Of a DNA stretch of 64,000 bases, positions 22,508-32,228 are shown piece after piece. Under the pieces are notes generated by a model. It made no database searches and was not told the origin of the DNA. It saw only the letters and a program-made list of their open reading frames with translations. The DNA lies in the NCBI GenBank assembly GCA_036426205.1, contig CM071569.1:4900876-4964875 (forward strand). Direction: 5' to 3'. The number at the start of each line of letters is the position of its first letter. Position 1 is the stretch's first letter. Source of the stretch: Ascaphus truei. Its lineage: Eukaryota; Chordata; Amphibia; Anura; Ascaphidae. Both the position numbers and the translations under genes were made by a program.

Positions 22508-22681
22508 TGCAGTGCAAAGAAAAGGCTGCTCTCACATGGTCAAGCAAAGATGATTATTTAATAAATAATCGACGTTTCGGTCCAAAAATATGGACCAAAT
22601 AGTTTTGGACCGAAACGTCGATTTGTTTATTAAATAATCTTCTTTGCAAGACCATGTGAGTCCAGCACTTCCTGTGCACTG
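22508..22681. repeat. Fold-back pair around GGACCGAAACGTC
   Basis: The arms 22508-22588 and 22604-22681 are inverted copies. The inner ends read CGACGTTTCGGTCCAAAA and its complement. GGACCGAAACGTC looks like hammerhead stem II, box 2 and stem III, but box 1 is decayed (CTATTT on the minus strand). Confidence 0.7.
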
Positions 22682-22731
22682 TATTTTTATCATTACATAT
22701 CATTACCAAATGGGTGCCAAAGACAGGCTGT

Positions 22732-22769
22732 GCTGGGCTCTGGCAGCAACACAGTCAGACCGTCGTCAC
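22732..22769 (-). repeat. 38-bp inverted terminal repeat, left copy
   Basis: Matches 26364-26401 in inverted orientation at 37 of 38 positions. Core GACGACGGTCTGACTGTG on the minus strand. Together they bracket the minus-strand PLE. Confidence 0.9.
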
Positions 22770-22797
22770 GGCTGTGCGTCGCTGCATAATGACGTCA

Positions 22798-22833
22798 CCA
22801 ACGCGTTTCGTGTCACATGACACTTCATCAGGG
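22798..22833 (-). ncRNA. Hammerhead ribozyme, core intact, weak stem I (HHR-C)
   Basis: Minus strand: CTGATGA (22825-22831), stem II GTGTC/GACAC (five pairs) around ATGT, GAAA (22806-22809), then CGCG and TT before the predicted cleavage site at 22800. Stem I has only two pairs (CC/GG). It lies 1.3 kb past the stop of the PLE reading frame on the same strand, where PLE terminal repeats carry their hammerheads. Confidence 0.65.
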
Positions 22834-22859
22834 GCTGGTCATAAACTCTCATAGAGGCA

Positions 22860-24129
22860 TTTAAATACCTCCATGGTTATTACATCCGCCAATGAGAAAC
22901 CTTGTCCGATTATAGCAATTCAACCCTCCAATCAGGAACAAATTTACATAATAGTATACAATAAATACAATTTACACAAACGAAAACAATGAACATAAAA
23001 ACATACCTATGATATGATAATAACATTTAATAATTACTTAATTAATTAAATACATAACCTAGCTAGATATATTCTAGATTAAATATAATTATTTGCTAAA
23101 ACATCCCAGCTTGCTGGAAATAAAATTTGGTCAGGGCTGTGACACACAAGACCCAACGTATTACACCCTTTATCTTATTCATATTATTAAAATTATTATA
23201 ATATAAAAGACAAGAGATTAATGTTAATTAACATAGTCAATAAACAAGTAAACCTTTGCAGCTTGTCATATTCTCCCCTAGGGGTCAGAGTGAAGCTCGC
23301 AGGACCTCTAGAGGTAAATGAGGATACAAAGAACCCCCATACTGTCGCGGCCCCTTTTAATCTCCAACATCCCAGAAAAAATTCGGGGATGTTTTCCGAC
23401 TCTCACGGGCCTTCTCCGCGCGGCCCGAAATCAGCTGACAGCGCTAATAGCGCTAGACAATGTAAGCGCTTAGCGCTAAACAATAGAAATGCCCGCAGGC
23501 GCTCAAAACGGCCAAAAACGGCCCCCTGCATCAGCCCCCGGCCCCCATCAGCCAGCGATTTGCCCGCGATTTTTAAAATCGCGGGGAAAAGGCCGCAGGA
23601 GGCTAAAGGCGTCTGCCACTGTACTTTAATTAATATTAAAAATAAGACATATAAAAGTAGTCCCAAGGGGTATATATATATACACATAAACACCTATGGA
23701 CTCATAAAACTACACACAAACATAAATTGAAAACACACTATAAAAATTAATACGTCATTGACTAATTCCTAATAATAAATAGATGCCCTAGTAGGAGATG
23801 TAATTCTTTATTAAATATCAAACCATCGCAACCTACTAGGATTACAATAGGGTCAGAGCAATGCTCGCTGGACCCCATGTATCATACGTCAAAACCTCGT
23901 CCATATTACTTGAAAGTAATACAAAGGGAAGTGTTAAAATTTCAAAAGAGAAAGAAATGAATATTAACAATATAATGAATAAACAAATAAAACATCATAA
24001 CTTGCGATATTGACACCAAAGGTTCAAAATGAACCTCGCAGGCCCTTTGGGATATTTATAGAAATATAGAAAAAACCTTTTAGAAAACACATATCATATT
24101 GGCTCCCTAAGATCAATGGGAACCAGACA
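22860..24129. other. PLE 3' region and GC-rich insert, unassigned
   Basis: AT-rich DNA between HHR-C and the PLE coding part. A GC-rich block at 23341-23610 (GCGCTAATAGCGCT, AAAACGGCC repeats) interrupts it. A module like GGTCAGAGTGAAGCTCGCAG recurs near 23284, 23851 and 24008 with changes. No gene. Confidence 0.5.
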
Positions 24130-24867
24130 TTATTTCAGAAAAGGGGCCAACTCTATCTGCTCATTTAACCCTCCAGGTGATTCACGCCCCAAAGTATAGA
24201 TCCAAAATTGTTCCCTTTGGAGTAGGAAATTGTCCTTATCCCCCCTCCTAGGATCTCTGGGTATTACTTCGATTCCCCTAAAACGTAGGGTATCAACTTC
24301 CCCTTTATGGTATGTCAAAAAATGCTGAGCTAGATTGTGGATTGTTTTACCCTTTTCTAAGTTCTGTCGTGCATTTTTAATCCCATTTATATGCTCACAA
24401 ATACGCACTTTCAGGGGTCTAGTAGTTTTCCCAACATATAATAATGGACATGAACAGTTGATGACATATACAACGAAAGTAGTTAGACAATTCACAAATT
24501 GATTCACAACATAATCATTCCCATTTTTACTGTCATGGATCACCTTATCTTTGCTCATATGTTTGCAAACCACACACCTGCCACATGTGTAGTTGACAAT
24601 GGGTTTGACAAGAAAATTGCCACTTGTAGATACACTTTTATTATTATTATTAGCCTTTTTAAGAGCACTAGGTGCCAGCCGATTCTTGATATTCTTGGCT
24701 TTCCTAAAGGCTAATTTAGGCCTAGAGGACAGAGTTTCCTTTAAAATAGGGTCCATTTTAAGGATGTCCCAATGTCTATTAAGGATCCCGCTTATCTTAT
24801 TTTCTTGTTTACAAAAGCCTGTCACAAATATTGGTGTGTCACTATAAACATTTTTCTTTTGTACCAA
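24130..24867 (-). pseudogene. PLE copy B: linker and GIY-YIG endonuclease (intact frame)
   Basis: A 245-residue open frame. Residues about 25-70 carry the linker NRHWDILKMDPILKE. About 95-103 hold the zinc-knuckle-like CGRCVVCKH. The GIY-YIG core starts near residue 132 (FVVYVINCSCPLLYVGKTTR), with Arg and Glu in RPLKVRICEHINGI. The C-terminal helix is GDKDNFLLQREQFWIYTLG. This domain nicks target DNA in active PLEs. All motif residues I would expect are present, so this half could still be folded, though no start or promoter for it is evident. Confidence 0.9.
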
Positions 24868-25608
24868 TTTTTTAGATTTTGGAATGAGTAGTTCTTTTCT
24901 CGAGAGTCATCTACTTGTCTTAATAGATTTATTTATAAGTTTCTCATCATATCCCTTTTCCATAAATCTAGTGGCAAGACTTTGAGTTTGTATATCAAAA
25001 TCAAAAATTTGTGAACAATTCCTACGGACACGCAACATCTGCCCATAGGGAATATTGTCCAGCCAAAAAATAGAATGGTTACTGTTGCGGTCCAAATAGG
25101 AATTGACATCTACTGTTTTGAAAAATGTTTTTGTAATAATGGTATTATCCTGGAAGGTCCAAGAAATTAATTTCTCTGCTGTTATTTTCCACACTAAAAG
25201 CCACATTTCTCTCATTGTTATTAATGCACTTAATAAATGAATCTAGATCATCTTGTGTACCTGACCAAATGATCAAAATGGCATCTATGTACCGCCGGTA
25301 ATATTTAAGATATTCTCCATAAGCATTATTGTTCCAGATAACATCAAGTTCCCACTTTCCCAAGAACAAGCCAGCATAGTTAGGGGCAAAACATGTCCCC
25401 ATGGCCGTCCCAGTGGTCTGGAGATAGAATTGTCCCTCAAAAGAAAAATAATTGTGATGAAGTATAAAATTAACACTATCTATAATAAATTGCTGTTGTA
25501 AATCAGTTAAGGAATTGTCAGTGTGCAAAAAATAAGTGATTGCATCTAAACCCTGGGTGTGTCGTATACAAGTGTAGAGAGAAGCTACATCTACACTACC
25601 GACACACT
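24868..25608 (-). pseudogene. PLE copy B: RT core and thumb
   Basis: 25145-25528 gives the RT palm in one frame; 24907-25215 gives the thumb (KTFFKTVDVNSYLDRNSNH, MLRVRRNCSQIFDFDIQ) in another. Motif C reads YIDA: the codon GCC at 25280-25282 (minus strand) replaces an expected Asp codon. RT activity needs both aspartates. Confidence 0.9.
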
Positions 25609-25610
25609 TT

Positions 25611-25962
25611 ATTAAAGTGTGGCCGGTTCCGCAAGCCGGGAGATTTCCCGGCTTGCTAGTGGCCGCCCCTCTGCGTGCCGCGCGTCACCGACGCACGGTC
25701 ACGCGTCATCGGGAGCCTGCGCCCCCTGCACGCGCGTCCAGGGCTCCCCGAGGGAGCCCTGGTGTCCCGCGATGTGGGGGACGGCGGCAGGGGGTTCCAG
25801 GGGACCCGGCGGACCCGGCAGCGGGAGGGAGAGCGCCCCGATCGGAGGGCGCTCTTCCGCTGCTTCGGCGCGCGCCCGGCACCCTCCGGCGCGCGCCAGT
25901 TTACCGTTGCGGCCGAGAACGGGCAAATGCTCGAATAAACTCGGCCGCAGCAGTAGAGTAAC
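25611..25962. mobile_element. ~350-bp GC-rich insert within PLE copy B
   Basis: A strongly GC- and CpG-rich block between the PLE halves VTL (minus, near 25963) and DVAS (near 25590). It contains several hairpins: CACTTTATTAAAGTG, AAGCCGGGAGATTTCCCGGC and CAGGGCTCCC...GGGAGCCCTG. Its open frames on both strands are by-products of composition. It is probably a non-autonomous element; the target duplication could not be resolved. Confidence 0.65.
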
Positions 25963-26363
25963 CCAGATGAAGTGCTACTCCCATATAATATTCTCTGAAG
26001 AATTAAGTACATCCGTACTATCACGTAAAAAGGAGGGTAGTGCTGCAGTGAGTGCTGCCAAAAAATAATCAACATATTGTGATAAGTTCGCAGTGATAGA
26101 ATCAATCCCAGACACAATGGGAAAGGCAGGGGGATTATCTAATGTCTTGTGTATCTTTGAAATATGATACAAAATGGGTACTTGTGGACACGCTTTGAAC
26201 ATATAAGAGGATTCTTTACCAGACAGTACCCCCAAGTTGAGTGCTTTACTCAGGAAATCTTTAATAATTCATTGATATTTCAGTGTAGGATCACCTAACA
26301 GCTGTTCATAGGAGGCACTATCATTAAGAAGGCGATACGCCTCTTTGATGTAATCCTCCCTCC
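25963..26363 (-). pseudogene. PLE copy B: RT fingers
   Basis: REDYIKEAY..., an internal TGA near 26272, then LGVLSGKESSYMFKACPQVP, PILYHISKIHKTLDNPPAFP, IVSGIDSITANLSQYVDYFL and ENIIW. The element is truncated at its 5' side at 26363. Confidence 0.85.
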
Positions 26364-26401
26364 GTGACGACGGTCTGACTGTGTTGCTGCCTGAGCCCAG
26401 C
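26364..26401 (+). repeat. 38-bp inverted terminal repeat, right copy
   Basis: Inverted partner of 22732-22769 (37 of 38). The PLE reading frame is joined directly to it, so an inverted piece of the 3' terminal region caps the truncated 5' end. Confidence 0.9.
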
Positions 26402-27008
26402 CATACCACGAGGAGTACACGGGAGAAATAGAGTGCTTAAGGTCTGTTTTCTTCCATCCAGCAATCCCAGCATCTTCTCCCTTCCTGTTACAACTAGGAT
26501 ATATGTGATTTTGGGTGTTTGCACCCTTTTACTCCACGCTGCTTGGGCTCCCTATGCATTATCTACTAGTGTCATTTTAGACAGTTGTGATTTATATGTT
26601 TCTGTTACATGTGTGTTTATATGAAGAATTTTCTTTTTATGATATAAAGTATATGTATTAATTTTGGGCTTCTTTTGGTTTCATTTCATGCGCTCCTCCT
26701 ATTTTTGAGTGTTTGTGTTTGCTGTGTGTGCCCCACTGATCACGGGACACTAGGAGCTGCGGGGTGAAACCGGACAGCCGAGGGGGGAATCACTTGGAGG
26801 AACAGCGCGTTCAATATACATTTTTTCAACATTTTTACAGAAGCCTTTATATTGATGCTTTATACATAGCCCCTGAATTAGCAAAATAGTGAAAGCATTG
26901 TGACAACCTCTATATATTAAGCTTGGTTCATAAAGCTCTTTAAGATGTGTTTGGTAACTGCAAATGTAAGTGCAAAAACCTGCCTCTATAATACACAATA
27001 GCAGTCAG
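26402..27008. other. Unassigned, possibly PLE terminal sequence
   Basis: Contains ATTTCATGCGCTCCTCCTAT near 26685, similar to the GCGC-rich ends of the hammerhead units. No gene. Confidence 0.45.
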
Positions 27009-27204
27009 CAGGGCCGCCAACAGAAATCATGGGGCCCAGGACAAATGAAAGGAGCAGACTCCCTCCACCCCCCACCCCCCCCCCCCCAAACACATAGCGC
27101 ACCTACCACAAAAAAAAATATTTTTTAGCGCGCAACTTTTACTTAACTGTTTTCTTTTCATTGTAATACGGAAAAAAACATTATAATGCAATCTGTTTAT
27201 TTTT

Positions 27205-27605
27205 ATATTTTCAACAAAAGACCGGTGATTGAGTGCCTGGGTGTGTGGGTGACTGACTGGGTGGGTGAATGAGCGAGTGAGTGAGTGACTGGATGGGTGG
27301 GTGACCGAGTGACATGGTGGGTGGGTGACTGAGTGACTGGGTGGGTGGGTGTCTGGGTGGGTGGCTGATGGGGTGGGTGGCTGACTGAGTGACTTGGTGG
27401 GTGGCTGACTGAGTGACTGGGTGGGTGGCTGACTGAGAGACTGGGTAGGTGAGAGAGTGACTGGGTGGGTGAGTGACTTTGAGTGACTGGGTGGGTGGGT
27501 GAGTGAGTGACTGGGTGGGGGAGTGAGTGACTGACAGGGTGAGTGAGTGGGTGGGTGCCTGGGTGTGAGTGACTGGCTGCGTGAGTGGGTGGGTAACTGA
27601 CCTTA
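27205..27605. repeat. GTGACTGGGTGG minisatellite, ~400 bp
   Basis: Imperfect repeats built from GGGTGGGTGA, GTGACTGA and GGCTGACTGA. The Ser-His-Pro-rich frames on the minus strand are repeat artefacts. Confidence 0.92.
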
Positions 27606-27899
27606 ACCTGAGTGGGTGATGCATCCTGCTTCCTTGTCCGCCAGACGCGAGGTGGTCTCAGGGGGGGAGCGCGGGAGGTAGGCTCGGGGAGCAGCATGGT
27701 AGGTGGGCAGCCTGGGGTGCACGAGACTGGCAGGCAAATTCCACGGCTACTGCCCAGGGCAGGAGGCGGGCATGGGAGAAGCTGGGTTGGCAGGCGCGCG
27801 GGGGAAGCTGGGTTAGTGCACGCGGGCTCGCCATGTCTCTTCCCCTCCGTCCCATGTTGGGTGCAAGGGGAATCGCCGGCATTTTTTATTTTTTATTAA

Positions 27900-28075
27900 A
27901 CGGACATGGCCGAGCGGTTTTGGCATTTTCCTGCCTAACGGTTTGAGAGGGTTTCAGATTCTTTCTGAATACCATGATAACAGAAATGAAAACCCGTTCG
28001 GCGGGAATATGCCAAACCTTCCGATTTAGCAGCAAACTCATTGAAGCTACTAGAATAGACCCCTAAGTGGTTTGC
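27900..28075 (+). mobile_element. Possible tRNA-derived SINE fragment
   Basis: TGGCCGAGCGG at about 27907 fits a tRNA A box, and GGTTTCAGATTCT about 40 bases on is a weak B box. A related segment (TCAGAAAGAATCTGAAACC) lies at 53795-53940 in the other orientation, so it is a dispersed family. Confidence 0.4.
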
Positions 28076-28835
28076 AACAAGGAATGCAATTGAGTTAATT
28101 AAGGCCTTATTCTCATCTATCGTAGATAGCACTTCTACTTAAGTTTGGCATTATTGACAAATATCCTCAGTTTCAGTGGATATGTTGGTCCTCGGGAAAT
28201 ATAGATTTGTTTTAAATCCAAGAGCACTCGAGATTTTTCATACAATTATCAATATATCAAAAGTAATTATCCCAGAGTCAGGAAAATGTAAAACGGTATT
28301 TGCTATTATCACTTAAGAGCACTATATTTACACCAGAGAAACATCACTCCATAATTATTGAAACCTCTGTAATAATATACAGAAAAAGGTTGATAGAACC
28401 AACCAAAAAGACACCTGACTGCACTCTATATTGACAAAATTGGTGAATCTGGGGCTTGTGGCCGGAACAATTCAATCCGTGGGTTCCTAATCCCATATCG
28501 CCACTCCAGAACAATAACTAAAATCTTTTAATCGGTATATGGTAACAATAGAAACAACATATATAAAATCATTTAAAATAAAGGAGAGGTCGCTACGGAC
28601 GTGTGAAAAGAACCCTCAATGAAGACTAAAGTGGTCCAAGGTAAACCCCAATGGGTAGAGGATATCTATTAGCCGGGATAGTGGCAAGCATCAGACAGGT
28701 GAGGTAACTGTAGTCAAAATACAAACATCTATATCCTGTTCTATACACAATACTTGGTATATCACACACAGATTAGGTGATGGGAGGAACCTGTGATTTC
28801 CTGGTCAAGTGAAACAGTTTGTAAGACGAATGTCA
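28076..28835. other. Unassigned interior of the inverted-repeat element
   Basis: AT-rich; no gene recognised. Confidence 0.45.
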
Positions 28836-29275
28836 GTCACCCACCCACCCACCCAAGTGTCAGTCAGTCACTGACCCATCAGTCACCCACCCAAGTGTCA
28901 ATCAGTCACCCACCCCCTTACCCCCACCCCCACTCTCTCCCTCTCTCTCTCTCTCTCTGTCAAATCCTCCCGCTCGGGCCCTAACAAAGTTGATCATCCA
29001 ACTCCCCCCCTCCGTCCCCCTCCCCTGGCCCTGCTACTCCCTCCACCCAGGCCCATACTGAATCCCCCCAGGCCTTTTGTCACATTGGATGTAGCATTGG
29101 GTGTCTTTGTCTTTTGTTGTAAATATTAAAATACACAGATTGCATTGTAATGTTTTTTTTCCGTATTACGATAACAAGAAAACAGTTACGTAAAAGCTGT
29201 GCGCTAAAAAAAAAATCCGTGGTAGGTGCGCTATGGGTTTGGGGGTGAGGGGGGGATTTCTGTTGGCGGGGTACA

Positions 29276-29963
29276 ATATACTGAGATTCTCTAAATGATG
29301 GTTCTGAAGTCTACCTGCTGACACATTAGGGTGTGAATAATTGAGTTTATACTGTATGCTGGGGCAGCATGAGATATAAAAAGCTGGAGATCAGACAGAA
29401 TGAAACAGTACACGTAAGGCCTTATTGGAGGCAGGTTTGTAGCATGTAAGGGGGAGGTTCACTGTTCCGACCCTAAAATCACAGGCTTATCAGTATTTTA
29501 AATCAATATTGTAGCTCATATACATCCTAGCCAATAATAAGAGGCCATACATCCATTATGATTTGGACTTCTTCCCACCCCCAGAGTAAAAACGTCATCG
29601 ATTGTGAGATTTTGTGTATATAAGAAAAGGAAAACCTAGCCGCAGTAAACACAAAGATGAGGAATTACATTTAAAACTGTTTAACCTGTGCATTTAGTCT
29701 CAAAAAGCACCAGAGTTCAGGATGAAGATCATGACCTGGCTGCACTCATTTAATCTGCCAAGTAATAACTTCTCACGACTAATTAAAGCCGCCATGGCAA
29801 ACATTTAATAATATCTCGGCATCAATATTCATGTGTGACCACGGAATTACAGTATTTTGAACATATATTATAATCATTTATTTTTAGATACCTCTGACTA
29901 GTTATCAGCGGAGCACAAAGGACAATTCACAAGTGATGACCTTAACATTCTATGTTTGGTGCT
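29276..29963. other. Unassigned, AT-rich
   Basis: No element found. 29700-29860 contains several TAATTA/ATTTAAT-like words and could be conserved non-coding DNA. Confidence 0.4.
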
Positions 29964-30171
29964 TTGGGTACAGATGTAGCCAGACTTACTGTTCCCAGCG
30001 CTGTGGCATAAAAAGCAAACAGCCGTGTTGCTGGGGACAGTGTCTGCCGTGATCATGCTGCAGGGAGATCCATGCTTCCGGATCCCCACCGCGTTAGTGC
30101 GTCCGGGCCGTGATCGGCGCGGGGCGGCGAGCTGCCTTGGCAAGACAAAAAGTGAGTCTTGCTACATCTGT
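29964..30171. mobile_element. MITE with inverted ends ACAGATGTAGC
   Basis: ACAGATGTAGCCAGACTTACT at the left mirrors AGTGAGTCTTGCTACATCTGT at the right. The fold-back element at 30172 landed at its right end. Confidence 0.65.
30158..30171. repeat. 14-bp target-site duplication, left copy
   Basis: CTTGCTACATCTGT, repeated exactly at 31460-31473. It brackets the fold-back element. Confidence 0.88.
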
Positions 30172-31459
30172 CTAGAAAAAGGATGGTGTGATTAGCGCTA
30201 AAAAATATATTACAGTGCAGTGCAAATATTACAACAAGTGGTTAATACAATAATAATGTAAGGCTGCCAGGGAAACTAACCCAAACACAGTTAGTGCTAG
30301 ACAAAGGAAACAATACAGACCGGCGCCTTAAAGTCCAAATGGGAGAGTATAGAGTTCAAATTGGTGAATTGGAGTGTCCAGCAAATGTTGATTTGATCCA
30401 GTTGTCAACAGGTTCCTCAGCATCAGGATTAGTTTAAATCATGCAGGGGAGACAAAAGGACAAGATCATAGTGTGACACTGTATAACTATACCAATAAAC
30501 ACACACATAAAAACAGACTGACATTCATACACAAGACAACACTAAACAGAGACAATTAAGCTGACTAATATTATAAATGATTTAATGAACACAATAAAAT
30601 GAATAGCAGCTGTCTAGTGACGAGGAGGTCTGGGATCCGGTGTGTAAAAACCGGAATCCTACTTACAGCAAGTCCCCAGAATAAATGCAGGTGGGGATGG
30701 TGTAAACGTCCGGCAGGTGATGTTGGGGGACGTGTGCCACGTGTAGCCCTCAGGAGTTTCCTATGCTATCGGCTGGTAATGGAGGCACTTCCTCCTCTCC
30801 TCGAGGAATCCTCCAACCGTGCCCGGAAGTGCGTCACAGCGGGCGGGACGATCTACCAGATCTTACTGCCGATTGCACCTCCTATAGCCTGCAACTCTGG
30901 AAACTGTTTGGAAGGTCTGCTCCTCTCACAGTACAGCTGTGGAATGCTTCTCAATAGCCCAACGCGTTTCGTGCGCATGCGCACTTCTTCAGGGGACAGC
31001 ATAGGAAACTCCTGAGGGCTACACGTGGCACACGTCCCCCAACATCACCTGCTGGACGTTTACACCATCCCCACCTGCATTTATTCTGGGGACTTGCTGT
31101 AAGTAGGATTCCGGTTTTTACACACCGGATCCCAGACCTCCTCGTCACTAGACAGCTGCTATTCATTTTATTGTGTTCATTAAATCATTTATAATATTAG
31201 TCAGCTTAATTGTCTCTGTTTAGTGTTGTCTTGTGTATTTATGTCAGTCTGTTTATATGTGTGTGTATATTGGTATAGCTATACAGTGTCACACTATGAT
31301 CTTGTCCTTTTGTCTCCCCTGCATGATTTAAACTAATCCTGATGCTGAGGAACCTGTTGACAACTGGATCAAAGCAACATTTGCTGGACACTCCAATTCA
31401 CCAATTTGAACTCTATACTCTCCCATTTGGACTTTAAGGCGCCGGTCTGTATTGTTTCC
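30172..31459. mobile_element. Fold-back retroelement with hammerhead and 14-bp TSD
   Basis: 1288 bp between perfect 14-bp direct repeats. The arms about 30310-30765 and 30998-31459 are near-identical inverted copies; 57 residues of a meaningless frame are the same from both strands apart from the last. The outer ends read GGCGCCGGTCTGTATTG. A hammerhead lies at the inner end of the right arm on the minus strand. It has no coding capacity. A 14-bp duplication fits target-primed insertion by a PLE- or LINE-type machinery rather than a cut-and-paste transposase. Confidence 0.85.
30958..30995 (-). ncRNA. Hammerhead ribozyme (HHR-D)
   Basis: Minus strand: stem I CCC/GGG, CTGAAGA (30986-30992; CUGANGA allows A), stem II GTGCG/CGCAC around CATG in a perfect 14-base palindrome, GAAA (30967-30970), then CGCGTT and the cleavage site after 30961. 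Only stem I is short. Confidence 0.8.
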
Positions 31460-31473
31460 CTTGCTACATCTGT
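31460..31473. repeat. 14-bp target-site duplication, right copy
   Basis: CTTGCTACATCTGT, identical to 30158-30171. Confidence 0.88.
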
Positions 31474-31803
31474 ACAATAAGGTAAAGATCGATAGTGCTG
31501 TACTTGTATTACTAAAACATTGCTCACACTTTTAAATGACTTTAAGTTATAAAAACATGGCGTGGCAGTGGAAAGGTGTGGAAAAATATTAGGGTATGAA
31601 TAAAAAACACCACCGTGCCCCCCCCTCCCCCTGAAAAATCTTTGCCCCCCCAGTTTGCACACCCTGGAACTAGAGTACTCTTCGAAATACACTATATACG
31701 GGCTCCATTAAAAAGGACAGCAATGAACTATTTCTCCTTGATTGGTAATAACAATCTCCAGTAGATATGTGTGAACTGGTTGCAAAGCAGCTGACACATT
31801 TTA
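31474..31803. other. Spacer with a decayed hAT end
   Basis: About 31600-31675 (GTGCCCCCCCCTCC, CCCCCCAGTTTGCACACCCTG) resembles the right end of the 1728-1984 hAT family. The rest is unassigned. Confidence 0.5.
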
Positions 31804-32225
31804 AGGCTGCGTCCATAGATGGACCAGCCGTGCTGAGGCGTGCGGACGCTCAGCGCTGAGCCCCTGCATCCTCAATGAGGATGCCTTGAGAGGGGGCTCA
31901 CGCAAGCGTCCGCAGGCGTGCTCAGGCTTTGGAGTTTTCAGCCGAGCGCCAAGCTGTTTTTCAGCGCGCTGTCGGCTGAAAACATCCAATCAGCCTTCAG
32001 CAGCGTCAACGTCACGGCGCCGTGATGTCGGCGCCGTGACATTGATGTCAGTGCGTCGCGGGCGATTGGCCCTGCGACCTCACTGCCCCGCCTCCAACCA
32101 CCTCCCCCCCGGCTCCCTTCGCGCATGCTGGCTCGCCTGCAAGTCCGTGCAATCGCGCTGACTGAAGCAGGCGAGCCTCAGCGTTAGCGCGCCTCCGCTC
32201 TCCCCACCCCTCTATGGCCTGGGCC
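31804..32225. mobile_element. GC-rich MITE with probable TTA target duplication
   Basis: Inverted ends AGGCTGCGTCCATAGATGG and CCTCTATGGCCTGGGCC, flanked by TTA on both sides (31801-31803, 32226-32228). The interior is GC-rich with small palindromes (CGGCGCCGTGATGTCGGCGC). A 3-bp TTA target suggests PIF/Harbinger; no transposase. Confidence 0.65.
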
Positions 32226-32228
32226 TTA

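Larger units (their letters stand above)
24130..26363 (-). pseudogene. Penelope-like retroelement, copy B (5'-truncated)
   Basis: Reads from high to low coordinates. REDYIKEAYRLLNDSASYE starts right at the inverted repeat (26363). Next come LYHISKIHK and DYFLAALTAALPSFLRDST, the motif A region split by a GC-rich insert, SLYTCIRHTQGLDA, FYLQTTGTAMGTCFAPNYAG and KWELDVIW. The catalytic loop reads YYRRYIDAILIIW, followed by SREINFLDL, WDILKMDPILKETL, the CGRCVVC knuckle, VYVINC...YVGKT and LLQREQFWIYTL. Damage includes an in-frame stop near 26272, frameshifts near 25160 and 24900, and Ala in place of the second catalytic Asp. It is better preserved than copy A but inactive. Confidence 0.93.
27009..29275. 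mobile_element. Long inverted-repeat element with minisatellites
   Basis: The arms 27009-27210 and 29100-29275 are inverted copies (CCGCCAACAGAAATC at left, GATTTCTGTTGGCGG at right; GCGCACCTACCAC shared). Just inside lie complementary minisatellites, GTGACTGGGTGGGTGA at left and TCAGTCACCCACCCA at right. The middle (27900-28790) holds other sequence including a SINE-like segment. The left end CAGGGCCGCC suggests hAT; the right end is decayed. Confidence 0.7.

Noticed and set aside
24499..24847. Plus-strand frames opposite the PLE nuclease
   Set aside because: Shadows of the 245-residue minus-strand frame.
25617..26117. Arg/Ala-rich frames on both strands of the GC-rich insert
   Set aside because: High GC leaves few stops in any frame, and the insert interrupts a PLE.
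27900..27975. A tRNA gene
   Set aside because: A-box-like sequence is present, but the acceptor, anticodon and T arms do not fold; a SINE head is more likely.
30599..31166. Near-identical 'MNSSCLVTRRSGIRC' frames on opposite strands
   Set aside because: Identity comes from the inverted arms of the fold-back element, not from a gene pair.
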